This document shows positions 53,545 through 62,302 of a stretch of DNA of 64,000 nucleotides, piece after piece (the stretch's first letter is position 1; the number at the start of each line of letters is the position of its first letter). Location: NCBI GenBank assembly GCA_963555835.3, contig CAUVWZ020000001.1, positions 62,001-126,000 on the forward strand, written 5' to 3'. The DNA comes from JAPUME01 sp027294185 (lineage in GTDB: Bacteria; Acidobacteriota; Terriglobia; UBA7540; JAPUME01). The position numbers and the translations under genes are program-made. Below the pieces are notes generated by a model. That model was not told the origin of the DNA. It worked only from the letters and a program-made list of their open reading frames with translations, and ran no database searches.

Positions 53545-54945
53545 ATGGGAGGAAAGGCTTACTCGATCAAACCCAGGGCGGTCAAGAAGGTTGATACCGC
53601 CTTTCGGAAGATCACAACGAAATTTCCCGTGCCTGAATCGGTGCCGATCCTCGAAGAGCTCCATCGTCACGAGCCTCGCGCCATGAGCGGACAGCCGCCC
53701 ATCGTCTGGGACCGTGCGGAAGGCTGCCAGGTCTACGACGCTTACGGGAATATGTGGCTCGACTGGAGCTCGGGAGTTCTGGTCACCAATATTGGCCACG
53801 GGCATCCCAAGATCGTGGACGCCGTCGTAAGGCAGGCGCAAAGCCACCTGCTGCACAACTACTGTTTTCCCTCCGAGTTACGCGCCCGGCTGACCAGGAA
53901 ACTCGTGGCCCTGGCGCCGCCGGGACTCGACAAGGTTTTCCTGCTGACGACGGGCTCCGAGACAACCGAGTGCGCCGTGAAGCTCGCGCGCACCTACGGA
54001 CGCAAAATCGGCGGTGAGGAGAAAATCGGCATCGTCTCCTATGAAGGCGCGTTTCATGGACGCACTCTCGGAGCGCAGTTGATCGGCGGCATTCCGGCGC
54101 TCAAAGAGTGGATTGGAAACCTCGATCCGGATTTTCACCAGGTTCCCTTCCCCGGCGATTTCCGCAATCCTCACAGGAAATTTGAAGATTCCCTGGCGCT
54201 GCTGAAAGATAACCGCGTCGGGCCGGAGCGGATTGCAGCCGTCATCACGGAGACCTACCAGGGCGGGAACGCCGCCTTTGCGCCCGTTGAATACATGAAG
54301 GAACTTGCTCGCTGGTGCTCCGAAAACAAAATCCTGCTGATCTTTGACGAAGTGCAGGCCGGGTTCGGGCGCACGGGCAAGATGTTCGCTTTCGAACACT
54401 ACGGCGTGACGCCGGATTTAATCTGTATCGGGAAGGGTATTTCGAGTTCGCTTCCCCTCTCTGCCGTTTTGGGTCGAAGCGAGGTCATGGACCACTACGG
54501 ACCCGGTGAGATGACCAGCACCCACACGGGAAACCCGATCTGCGTCGCAGCGGCGCTGGCCAACCTCGACGTTCTGGCCGAGGAAAACCTGGTAGAAAAC
54601 GCGCGAGTGGTGGGTGAGGTTCTTCAGGACGGGCTCGAACGACTTCGGCTAAAATATTCTGATTTCACCGCAGCCGCGCCGTGCCGGGGGCTGGTAGCCG
54701 GCCTGCACATTGTCCAGCCGGGCGGCTCGGAGCCCTTTGACGATTTGGCGTTCGACATCGTCGGCCGCGCCGCCGAAAAGGGGCTGCTGCTGTTCGCGCC
54801 GGTCGGAAGGGCCATGGTCAAGATCGCGCCCCCACTGTGCATCTCAGAGGAAGCTCTGCGCGACGGCATCACGGCGCTGGATGAGGCCATCGGTGAAGCG
54901 GTCTCGGAACGTCAGGAAAAGCAGGCTCCCGTAAAGGTGAGCTGA
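53545..54945 (+). CDS. Class III PLP-dependent aminotransferase
   Basis: 466 residues, the family of GabT, ornithine and other omega-aminotransferases. Visible: DAYGNMWLDWSSGVLVTNIGH, TTGSETTECAVKLARTYGRK, LIFDEVQAGFGRTGKMFAFE, and ICIGKGISSSLPLSAVLGR with the PLP Lys, and STHTGNPICVAAAL. The substrate-side residues do not single out 4-aminobutyrate. Context: 44 bases after the Nramp-like transporter, 30 bases before the Gfo/Idh/MocA gene. A pathway on an amino-sugar or amino-polyol is an inference. Confidence 0.9.
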   Translation: MGGKAYSIKPRAVKKVDTAFRKITTKFPVPESVPILEELHRHEPRAMSGQPPIVWDRAEGCQVYDAYGNMWLDWSSGVLVTNIGHGHPKIVDAVVRQAQSHLLHNYCFPSELRARLTRKLVALAPPGLDKVFLLTTGSETTECAVKLARTYGRKIGGEEKIGIVSYEGAFHGRTLGAQLIGGIPALKEWIGNLDPDFHQVPFPGDFRNPHRKFEDSLALLKDNRVGPERIAAVITETYQGGNAAFAPVEYMKELARWCSENKILLIFDEVQAGFGRTGKMFAFEHYGVTPDLICIGKGISSSLPLSAVLGRSEVMDHYGPGEMTSTHTGNPICVAAALANLDVLAEENLVENARVVGEVLQDGLERLRLKYSDFTAAAPCRGLVAGLHIVQPGGSEPFDDLAFDIVGRAAEKGLLLFAPVGRAMVKIAPPLCISEEALRDGITALDEAIGEAVSERQEKQAPVKVS

Positions 54946-54975
54946 TCCGCTCGAGGCAAGTTGGAGGCATCATAA

Positions 54976-56205
54976 ATGGGTGTGTGGGAGGGAAAGTTGG
55001 ATGCGCTGATCGTTGGAGGAGGCATGATCAGCCTCGAGGTGATCCTCCCGACGCTTTTTCAGGAAAGGCGCAGGGGGAAAATCGGAAAGGTTTCCGTCGC
55101 CGCACGCCGCACCAAAACCACCGAAATCGTCCGCGAGACCTTCCCGGGCGAGGAGATGAAACTCTACCCGGACCCCAAACTGCGGGGCGATGCGAACGTG
55201 CTCCATGCGGAAAGTTTCAACCAGGCGCTCGCGCAGTTGGGAGAATACGGGCTGGTCATCGTCGCCACGCCGGACTCAGCCCACACGCCGATCATCCTGC
55301 CCTCTCTCGACCAGGGTCATCACGTGATCGTGGAAAAGCCTCTCTGCCTGAAGGTAAGCGAGGCGCGGCAGATTGAAGATGGTGCGAAAGAAAAAGCGTT
55401 GTACGTTTACACCGACTATCACAAGCGTCACGACCTGGCCATTCGAGCCGTAAAGTACCGCTACGCGCAGGGAGAGATGGGGCAGATGCTCCACGGCCAC
55501 GCCTGGATCGAAGAAAAAAGGGAGATGGCTCTTGAAACCTTCGCCGGCTGGGCCCATGAAAGCTCGCCATTCGAATATATCGGCGTACACTATGCCGACG
55601 CCTACTACTTCATCACCGGGCTTCGTCCGAAGCGCCTGGTGGCCTTCGGGCAGAAAAAATCTCTCCCCGGCCTCGGCATTGACACCTACGACGCCGTTCA
55701 GGCCGTGATCGAATGGGAGGATGACTCAGTCTTTTGGATTCAAACTTCCTGGATACTCCCGTCCTCGAACACCGCCCTGACCAATCAGGGGATGCAGTTG
55801 ACCGGCACGCGGGGAGAATACAAGGCCGACCACAAGGACCGCCACACCCACTTCAATACCGACGCCGGCGGCTACGAACATTACAATCCCTATTTCTTCA
55901 AACCCTACAACTCCTGGAACCAACCTGAGGTGACCGAGTGGTCGGGCTACGGATATGACAGCATCGTGCAGGGCCTGGACGACATCCGGGATATTTTACA
56001 GGCGACCGAGGGAATGAAGGAAAAGCAGGCTTTCGAAAAACGGACGAATCTGATCGCCGAGCTCGACAAGGTCCGTCCCCTTCCTCGTCAATCCCGGGTG
56101 GGGACGGCGATCAACGAGGCGGCACGCTACAGCTTTGAGCATCAGTCCTGTTACGTATCTTTCGATTCGGAGATGAATCTGCACCCGGAATCATTAAATG
56201 ATTGA
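54976..56205 (+). CDS. Gfo/Idh/MocA family oxidoreductase
   Basis: 409 residues. NAD(P)-dependent sugar/inositol dehydrogenase type. Rossmann start DALIVGGGMISLEVILPTLF, then VIVATPDSAHTPIILPSL, and HVIVEKPLCLKVSEARQI with the EKP motif. C-terminal alpha/beta domain (HYADAYYFITGLRPKRLVAF, MQLTGTRGEYKAD). Substrate not determinable. It follows the aminotransferase closely and precedes the amidohydrolase by about 20 bases, so it acts in the same pathway. Confidence 0.9.
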   Translation: MGVWEGKLDALIVGGGMISLEVILPTLFQERRRGKIGKVSVAARRTKTTEIVRETFPGEEMKLYPDPKLRGDANVLHAESFNQALAQLGEYGLVIVATPDSAHTPIILPSLDQGHHVIVEKPLCLKVSEARQIEDGAKEKALYVYTDYHKRHDLAIRAVKYRYAQGEMGQMLHGHAWIEEKREMALETFAGWAHESSPFEYIGVHYADAYYFITGLRPKRLVAFGQKKSLPGLGIDTYDAVQAVIEWEDDSVFWIQTSWILPSSNTALTNQGMQLTGTRGEYKADHKDRHTHFNTDAGGYEHYNPYFFKPYNSWNQPEVTEWSGYGYDSIVQGLDDIRDILQATEGMKEKQAFEKRTNLIAELDKVRPLPRQSRVGTAINEAARYSFEHQSCYVSFDSEMNLHPESLND

Positions 56206-56224
56206 ACTGAGGAGGAACATTTTT

Positions 56225-57163
56225 ATGAACCGGATTGCTTCACGGGTACCCTCAAGAAAAAGATGGAAACCGGCTCTATTGATTTCGCTGGCCGTGGTTC
56301 TGGCCGTTTCCTTGATGGGGTGCACCTCAACGACTTCGGCTCCTGCCTCAGGCCCCGATCCGCTGACCCGGCGCAAGATCGACGCGCACTATCACTTCGG
56401 CGGTGAAGGTTTCATCGAAGAGACGGTGGCAAACGCCGAGAAATACAACACCATTTACCTGACCAGTGTGCCCTATGAAAAGATTTCAGTCTTCAAGGCC
56501 GCTCAAGAGAAACATCCCGGCGTCTTCATCGGCGAGGGTAGAATCCAACTGGACGACCCGGATGCCGTCAAGAAGATCGAGGGGTTCCACCGGGCGGGTT
56601 TCAAAGCCATCGGAGAGCTCACCAAACCTCTCAAACGTTTCGACGACCCCGCCTACTACCCCATCTATGAAAAGGCGCAGGAGCTGGGGCTGCACGTGAT
56701 GTTTCACACCGGCATCGTCAACTGGCGGATCAACCGGGCCGAATTCAGCGGCATGGACCGCATGCGGCCGGCGTATCTCGATCTCATCATGCGCCGCTTC
56801 CCGAAGCTGACCATCCAGGGCGCTCATCTCGGCAACCCCTGGTACGAGGAAGCGGCAGAGGTGGCCCGCTGGGATCCCAATCTCTACTTCGACCTGACCG
56901 GCTCATCGCTGCTCAAGAAGGACAGCGATCCCGAGTTCTGGGGCAGGATCCTCTGGTGGCGGCCCTCGGTCGGCAGCGAACACTCACCGGGCGGGGCGCA
57001 CGCCTTCACCAAGATCATCTTCGGCAGCGACGAAAGGCCGGAAGGATTCCTCGGCAACATCGAGCGCTTTGAAAAGGTCCTGAACGCGAACAACATTCCT
57101 GAAGATGTTCGCGAACTCTGCTGGTACGGAACCATGGCCAAAATCCTCGGAGTGGAAGAATAA
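56225..57163 (+). CDS. Lipoprotein amidohydrolase (Amidohydro_2 type)
   Basis: 312 residues from the ATG at 56225, which has GGAGGAAC before it; the frame extends upstream. Signal peptide with lipobox LMGC, then a TIM-barrel metal hydrolase: KIDAHYHFGGEGF (HxH), HVMFHTGIVNWR, TIQGAHLGNPWYEEAA, and KIIFGSDERPEGF with the catalytic Asp. These hydrolyse or decarboxylate cyclic or amide substrates. A lipoprotein member of a family that is usually cytosolic is unusual; it suggests that the pathway begins outside the cytoplasm. Confidence 0.88.
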   Translation: MNRIASRVPSRKRWKPALLISLAVVLAVSLMGCTSTTSAPASGPDPLTRRKIDAHYHFGGEGFIEETVANAEKYNTIYLTSVPYEKISVFKAAQEKHPGVFIGEGRIQLDDPDAVKKIEGFHRAGFKAIGELTKPLKRFDDPAYYPIYEKAQELGLHVMFHTGIVNWRINRAEFSGMDRMRPAYLDLIMRRFPKLTIQGAHLGNPWYEEAAEVARWDPNLYFDLTGSSLLKKDSDPEFWGRILWWRPSVGSEHSPGGAHAFTKIIFGSDERPEGFLGNIERFEKVLNANNIPEDVRELCWYGTMAKILGVEE

Positions 57164-57216
57164 AGAGCAGAGGAAGAGCCCAAACGAACAAATCCTCGGC
57201 ACTACGGGAAACTTGA

Positions 57217-58638
57217 TTGGCTCCGGCGGCAAAAATCAAATTCGGGACCGACGGCTGGCGCGGCATCATCGCGGAAGACTACACCTTCGCGAACGTCCGG
57301 CGGGTTGCGGCGGCGGTGGCCGACTCCATACGCGCGAAACGCCGATCCTCCCGTGGTGTTGTGGTGGGCTACGACGCCCGTTTTCAATCTGACCGCTTTG
57401 CTCTGGCCGCCGCAGAAGTGTTGGCGGCTCACACCATCCCGGTGGCGTTGGCCGATCGCCCCACACCGACGCCGGCTCTCAGCTATGCCGTGATCGCACG
57501 GAGGGCCGCCGGCGCGATTGTGATTACCGCCAGCCACAATCCCTATTACTGGAACGGGTTCAAGCTGAAAGCGCCGGAAGGTTGCTCGGTCTCGCTACGC
57601 CTCACCCGGGACATCGAGCGGAGAATCCCCAGAAAGTGGCCTCCCGATTCCCCGCCTCGCAGACGAAAGCCTGCACCCATAGAGACCGTCGACCTGGTCA
57701 CCCCTTACCTCAAAGATCTCGAGACCTTCATCGACTTCGACAAGATCCGCGCCTCGGGACTCCGCTTCGTGGCCGACGCCATGCACGGGGCGGGAAGGCA
57801 TTGCCTGGGACGATTGTTCGAGCGCCACGGCATCCCGCACCGCGAGATTCGCAACGACCTGAACCCGCTTTTCCCCGGCATCAACCCCGAGCCCATCGAC
57901 CCGCACGTCGAGGCGCTGCGGCAGGCCGTAGTGAAGAGTGGCTACGATGCCGGCTTTGCGCTCGATGGCGACGGCGACCGCATCGGGGCTATGGACCGTC
58001 GGGGCGGCTTCGTTGATTCGCACAAAGTTTTCTCGCTCCTGTTCCGGCACCTCTACGAGGGGCGCGGCTTACAGGGTGAGGTGGTCAAGGGATTTGCCAG
58101 CACGACGTTGATCGACAAGCTGGCGGCGAAATACGGCCTGCGCCTGCATGTCACGGCCATCGGGTTCAAATACATCTCAGACATCATTCTTGAACGCGAC
58201 GTGCTGATCGGCGGCGAAGAGAGCGGCGGCATCACCGTCAAGGGGCGTCCGCCGGAGCGTGATGGCGTCCTCTGCTCCCTGCTTTTGGCAGAGATGATGG
58301 CCCATCACGGCAAAGGATTGGAAGAACTGATTGCAGAGTTCGATCGCGAATTCGGTGAACATCACTATCAGCGCGTCGATCTCCACATTGGCCTCGACAA
58401 GGCCCGCAAGGTCGCCTCGCTGGTGCAGAACGGTAAGGTGAACCAGGTAGCGGGCTTGAAGGTCACCGGCACCGATACTCTCGACGGCGTCAAGCTCTGG
58501 TTCGGACCTTCTACCTGGCTGCTGGTGAGGCCTTCGGGCACGGAAGATTTGCTGCGTCTCTACGCCGAAGCCCCGTCCAAAGAACAACTGGGATCGATCC
58601 TGGACGAGATGAAAAAGTTCGCCCGGAAGTACGCCTGA
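57217..58638 (+). CDS. Phosphoglucomutase/phosphomannomutase family protein
   Basis: 473 residues. Alpha-D-phosphohexomutase. Seen: FGTDGWRGIIAED, the phosphoserine site TASHNPYYWNGFK, metal loop FALDGDGDRIGAMD, the sugar-binding GGEESGGIT, and the C-terminal phosphate loop RPSGTEDLLRLYAE. Starts at a TTG with a weak site. It may provide mannose-1-P for ManC or glucose-1-P; specificity cannot be told. It lies 53 bases after the amidohydrolase. Confidence 0.92.
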   Translation: MAPAAKIKFGTDGWRGIIAEDYTFANVRRVAAAVADSIRAKRRSSRGVVVGYDARFQSDRFALAAAEVLAAHTIPVALADRPTPTPALSYAVIARRAAGAIVITASHNPYYWNGFKLKAPEGCSVSLRLTRDIERRIPRKWPPDSPPRRRKPAPIETVDLVTPYLKDLETFIDFDKIRASGLRFVADAMHGAGRHCLGRLFERHGIPHREIRNDLNPLFPGINPEPIDPHVEALRQAVVKSGYDAGFALDGDGDRIGAMDRRGGFVDSHKVFSLLFRHLYEGRGLQGEVVKGFASTTLIDKLAAKYGLRLHVTAIGFKYISDIILERDVLIGGEESGGITVKGRPPERDGVLCSLLLAEMMAHHGKGLEELIAEFDREFGEHHYQRVDLHIGLDKARKVASLVQNGKVNQVAGLKVTGTDTLDGVKLWFGPSTWLLVRPSGTEDLLRLYAEAPSKEQLGSILDEMKKFARKYA

Positions 58639-58716
58639 GCCGTGCCACGCGCTTTTTCCGGGTCCTTCATTCCAGGCAGCGAGACATCGACCCCGTAGGC
58701 GGGGAAAGCAACCGAT

Positions 58717-59820
58717 ATGCAAGACCAGGGCCGTGCCCGCAGCTATCATCGCAAGCGACGCGTGTTGGGTGTCGCCGGTTTTCTGCTGGACACATCTCTT
58801 CTGGCAGCACTGCTTTTCTCGGGCGTGAGTGCTGCGATGCGGGACCGCGCTTACCATGTCTCGACGCATCCCGCCGTAGCGCTTCTCGTATATCTGCTCC
58901 TGCTTGGGATCATCGTAAAGCTGGCGGGCCTGCCGCTCGACTACCTCTCCGGCTACCGGCTCGAGCACAGCTACGGACTTTCAAATCTCACGCCGGCGGC
59001 ATGGGCCAAAGATCAGCTCAAAGGTTTCCTGGTGGGAGCGGCCCTTTTGGGGGCGGGAATCGAAATCATCTACGGCACGTTGCGCCGCTGGCCGGACCAC
59101 TGGTGGGTTATCGCCGGCTCTGTCTTCGTCCTGTTTTTCATTGTTCTGGCCAATCTCGCGCCCGTGGTGCTGTTCCCGATTTTTTTCAAGTTCAAGCCGC
59201 TGGAGAACCCTTCTTTAGTCGAGCGCCTCTCGGAGCTTTGCCGCCGGGCCGGGACCCGTGTGCAGGGCGTGTTCGAGTGGAAATTGAGCGAAAAAACCAA
59301 AAAAGCAAATGCAGCGCTGGTGGGGCTGGGAAACACGCGGCGAATCATTCTGGCCGACACGTTGCTTGAAAACTTCACGCCGCCCGAGATAGAAACCGTT
59401 CTGGCGCATGAGCTGGGCCATCACGTTCACGGCCACATCCTGCGGGGAATTCTGCTTCAGAGTGCGACGACGTTTCTCGGCTTCTACCTGGTTCATCAGG
59501 CGCTGGCGAAATTCAGCACCCGCTTCGATCTTACCGGGCCGGCCGACTTCGCCAATCTGCCGCTCATCTCGCTTGTTGTCACGGCACTTTCCCTGCTCCT
59601 GATGCCTTTCGTCAACGGACATTCGCGGCGCATGGAGCGGCAAGCTGATGCCTACGCGATACGCTCCACAGGGGACGGCGCGGCTTTTATCTCCGGCATG
59701 GAAAAACTCGCCGAAATAAACCTCGCCGAGCGACAGCCCCACCCGCTGATCGAATTCTTCTTTTCGAGTCATCCTTCGATTGAGAAACGGGTTGCCTTCG
59801 CTCGACAATTCTCTTCCTAA
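58717..59820 (+). CDS. M48-family membrane metallopeptidase (Ste24/CAAX protease 1-like)
   Basis: 367 residues, about six transmembrane helices. The HExxH zinc site is HELGHHVHGH at about 228, and the third ligand Glu is in MERQADAY. N-terminal helices (VLGVAGFLLDTSLLAALLFS, VALLVYLLLLGIIVKLAG) and the YGLSNLT motif are typical of Ste24-like intramembrane zinc proteases, which in bacteria cut membrane proteins or quality-control substrates. A separate transcription unit after the mutase, converging on nusB. Confidence 0.91.
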   Translation: MQDQGRARSYHRKRRVLGVAGFLLDTSLLAALLFSGVSAAMRDRAYHVSTHPAVALLVYLLLLGIIVKLAGLPLDYLSGYRLEHSYGLSNLTPAAWAKDQLKGFLVGAALLGAGIEIIYGTLRRWPDHWWVIAGSVFVLFFIVLANLAPVVLFPIFFKFKPLENPSLVERLSELCRRAGTRVQGVFEWKLSEKTKKANAALVGLGNTRRIILADTLLENFTPPEIETVLAHELGHHVHGHILRGILLQSATTFLGFYLVHQALAKFSTRFDLTGPADFANLPLISLVVTALSLLLMPFVNGHSRRMERQADAYAIRSTGDGAAFISGMEKLAEINLAERQPHPLIEFFFSSHPSIEKRVAFARQFSS

Positions 59821-59866
59821 CCGCCCGCCTCACGTCTCTCGAAGCTGAATCTTGAAAACCAACGAA

Positions 59867-60298
59867 TCAGGAAGAGGTTGGAGTTGGTGGGAGAGCCTTG
59901 CGCACGGCGTCCAGAACACCGTTGATGAACTCAACCGACTCGCCGGTGGAAAATTCGCGGGCGAGCTCGAGCGCTTCATTGATGACGACCGCGGGCGGGG
60001 TATGGGGGGCATGCAGCAGCTCATAAACCGCAAGGCGCAGGAGATTCCGATCGATGGCCGCCATGCGCTCCAGCCGCCAATGCTCGGAATGCTTCCGAAT
60101 CACCGGGTCGATTTTTTCAAGCTCCCCCAGCGTTCCCCCGAAGAGCGTGCGGGCGAACTTTTCCTGCTCAGGTTTGAAATCCATGCCTTGGAAGAAGGTG
60201 GTCAGCACGTGTTCGGGGCTGTGCTGCCCGACCTCACACTGGAAAAGCATTTGAAGCGCCATCTGCCGGGCCTTGCGGCGTGATCCGATTCGACTCAT
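59867..60298 (-). CDS. nusB: Transcription antitermination factor NusB
   Basis: 143 residues, all-helical. Binds boxA of rRNA leaders with NusE/S10. Seen: RKARQMALQMLFQCEVGQH, LGELEKIDPVIRKHSEHWRL, RNLLRLAVYELLH and AVVINEALELAREFSTGESV, FINGVLDAV. All family blocks present. It lies on minus 88 bases after the crotonase gene; its own promoter is not evident. Confidence 0.95.
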   Translation of the reverse strand: MSRIGSRRKARQMALQMLFQCEVGQHSPEHVLTTFFQGMDFKPEQEKFARTLFGGTLGELEKIDPVIRKHSEHWRLERMAAIDRNLLRLAVYELLHAPHTPPAVVINEALELAREFSTGESVEFINGVLDAVRKALPPTPTSS

Positions 60299-60386
60299 TG
60301 TTGAATCATCATTGAGAACTCAATCCCGGCGGCAACTCGCGTCTTTCGTTTTTGGCCGCTTTCGACCAACCGGTCTCCCTCGCGCG

Positions 60387-61169
60387 CTATTTCCCCTGAA
60401 ACCTGGCCGCACGTTTTTCGAGGAATGCACGAGTGCCTTCCTTCATGTCCTCACTGGCGCAACATCGGCCGAACAGAGAGGCTTCCAGAAGCGCTCCCTG
60501 CTCCCGAGACGTTTCCAGACTTTTGTTCACTGCCTCGACCCCATAGCGTAGGGCAAGAGGAGCATTGGAAGTAATCTTGCCTGCCAGCGTCTGAGCGGCA
60601 GGCAGAAGCTCTGCGAGCGGCACAACCCGGTTGACCAGGCCGATGCGGAGAGCCTCTTCCGCGCTGATCGGGTCACCGGTGAGGAGCATTTCCAGTGCCC
60701 TGCCCTTCCCTACCAGCCGTGGAAGGCGGTGCGTCCCGCCATAGCCGGGGATCAGGCCCAGCTTGACCTCCGGCTGGCCGAAGCGCGCGTTTTCCGAGGC
60801 GATGCGCAGAGTACAGGCCATGGCCAGCTCGCAACCGCCGCCCAGGGCAGCCCCGTTCACCGCAGCGATGACCGGCTTGCCGAGGTTTTCGATGAAATTC
60901 AGAATCTCGTTTCCTCTTTGTGAGCGCCGCTGCCCTCCCACCGAATCCAGGAGTGTCAACTCGTTGATGTCGGCGCCGGCGGCAAAAGCTTTCTCACCGC
61001 TGCCGGTCAGGATGGCAGCTTTCACTCCGGAGTCCGCCTGAACCGTTTGGAAGGCGTGAAAAATCTCCTCCAACGTCTTCACGTTTAACGCGTTTCGCTT
61101 GGCGGGACGATGGATCGTTACCGTCGCGACATCATCATTTCTATCAAGGAGAATATTTTCGTAGCCCAT
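60387..61169 (-). CDS. Enoyl-CoA hydratase/isomerase (crotonase family)
   Basis: 260 residues. Hydrates trans-2-enoyl-CoA to 3-hydroxyacyl-CoA. Oxyanion-hole region AAVNGAALGGGCELAMACTL, GEKAFAAGADINEL, and the catalytic-side ARFGQPEVKLGLIPGYGGTH. Start ATG with GAGG seven bases upstream. Together with the dehydrogenase upstream (gap 48) it does two successive steps of beta-oxidation or butyryl-CoA metabolism; a thiolase is not in this window. Confidence 0.93.
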   Translation of the reverse strand: MGYENILLDRNDDVATVTIHRPAKRNALNVKTLEEIFHAFQTVQADSGVKAAILTGSGEKAFAAGADINELTLLDSVGGQRRSQRGNEILNFIENLGKPVIAAVNGAALGGGCELAMACTLRIASENARFGQPEVKLGLIPGYGGTHRLPRLVGKGRALEMLLTGDPISAEEALRIGLVNRVVPLAELLPAAQTLAGKITSNAPLALRYGVEAVNKSLETSREQGALLEASLFGRCCASEDMKEGTRAFLEKRAARFQGK

Positions 61170-61217
61170 GAGAAACCTCGGCAGGCGTTCCGGAGGGAAC
61201 GGTTCGGGTTCTTCCCG

Positions 61218-62102
61218 TCAGATAAGCTTCGTCGGCTTGGGTGAACTCGGGTCCGAATAGTCATAGAATCCCTTGCCGGTCTTCCGACCCAACCTCCCGG
61301 CCAGAACCATGCGCTTCAACAGAGGCGGCGGGGCGAACCGCTCTTGCCGATATTCGTCGTAGAGAATGTTCGCAATGAAGAAGCAAGTATCGTTCCCGAT
61401 GTAGTCCATAAGGGTCAGAGGTCCCATGGGGTGGCTGCATCCCAATCGCATGGCCGTGTCCAACTCTCCGACGGAACCGAATCCCTCCTCCAACGCCCTG
61501 ACCGCATCCATCAGGTAGGGGATGAGCAAGCGGTTCACAATGAATCCGGCGCGGTCGGAAGTTACAATAGGAGTCTTCCCCAGTTTCGAGGCGAAGCCGA
61601 CCGCCGATTTCACGATTTCCGGGTCGGTCACTATGGTTTTGACCACTTCGACCAGGGGCATGATGGGCACAGGGTTGAAAAAATGCATTCCCAGGAAGCG
61701 AGGACCGCGCTTCGTGACGCTCATCATTTCCGTAATCGAGAGCGAGGAGGTATTGCTGGCAAAGACGGCGTCCGCTCTTGCTAAGGAGTCGAGCTTCCGG
61801 AAGACCTTCTTTTTCTCATCGAGATTTTCAATGACCGCTTCGATGATCAGATCGCAGTCGGCGAAATCCTCCAGCGCCAGCGTGCCTTTCAACCGTGACT
61901 GGGTCTGCTCTTTTAGTTCCGGCGTCAGCTTCCCTTTTTTCACCAACCGGCCGAGGGATTTCTCGACCCGGGCCAGTCCTGTTTCCAGTGCCTCCCGGGA
62001 GACCTCCTGCACCAGCGTGGGGAACCCGGCCATCGCAGACACCTGTGCAATTCCGGAACCCATTTGCCCGCATCCAACAACGCCGACTTTCTTGAACTCC
62101 AA
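61218..62102 (-). CDS. 3-hydroxybutyryl-CoA dehydrogenase
   Basis: 294 residues. NAD-dependent oxidation of 3-hydroxyacyl-CoA. N-terminal Rossmann GVVGCGQMGSGIAQVSAMAG, catalytic Ser-His-Glu-Asn network in FASNTSSLSITEM and LGMHFFNPVPIMPLVEVVKT, and a C-terminal domain with GFIVNRLLIPYLMDAVRALE. Lengths and motifs match short-chain HBD/PaaH-type enzymes. First gene of a minus-strand pair with the crotonase. Confidence 0.93.
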   Translation of the reverse strand: MEFKKVGVVGCGQMGSGIAQVSAMAGFPTLVQEVSREALETGLARVEKSLGRLVKKGKLTPELKEQTQSRLKGTLALEDFADCDLIIEAVIENLDEKKKVFRKLDSLARADAVFASNTSSLSITEMMSVTKRGPRFLGMHFFNPVPIMPLVEVVKTIVTDPEIVKSAVGFASKLGKTPIVTSDRAGFIVNRLLIPYLMDAVRALEEGFGSVGELDTAMRLGCSHPMGPLTLMDYIGNDTCFFIANILYDEYRQERFAPPPLLKRMVLAGRLGRKTGKGFYDYSDPSSPKPTKLI

Positions 62103-62302
62103 ATGTATCTCCCTGGAAGCAGCTCAATGAGTTCTACGATGAGACCTGAGCCTGTCCCAATTCCCGGGTTTCCGGGCCTACCCTTCACATCAAGGAGTGA
62201 AGAAGATACACCCCTTGAGGGGGATAAAGGGGAATGCTTCCGAGCTGAGCTTAACCCAGGCTTGCCGGAAAAGCAGGATGAAAGGAAAAGAATGCCGGGC
62301 GA

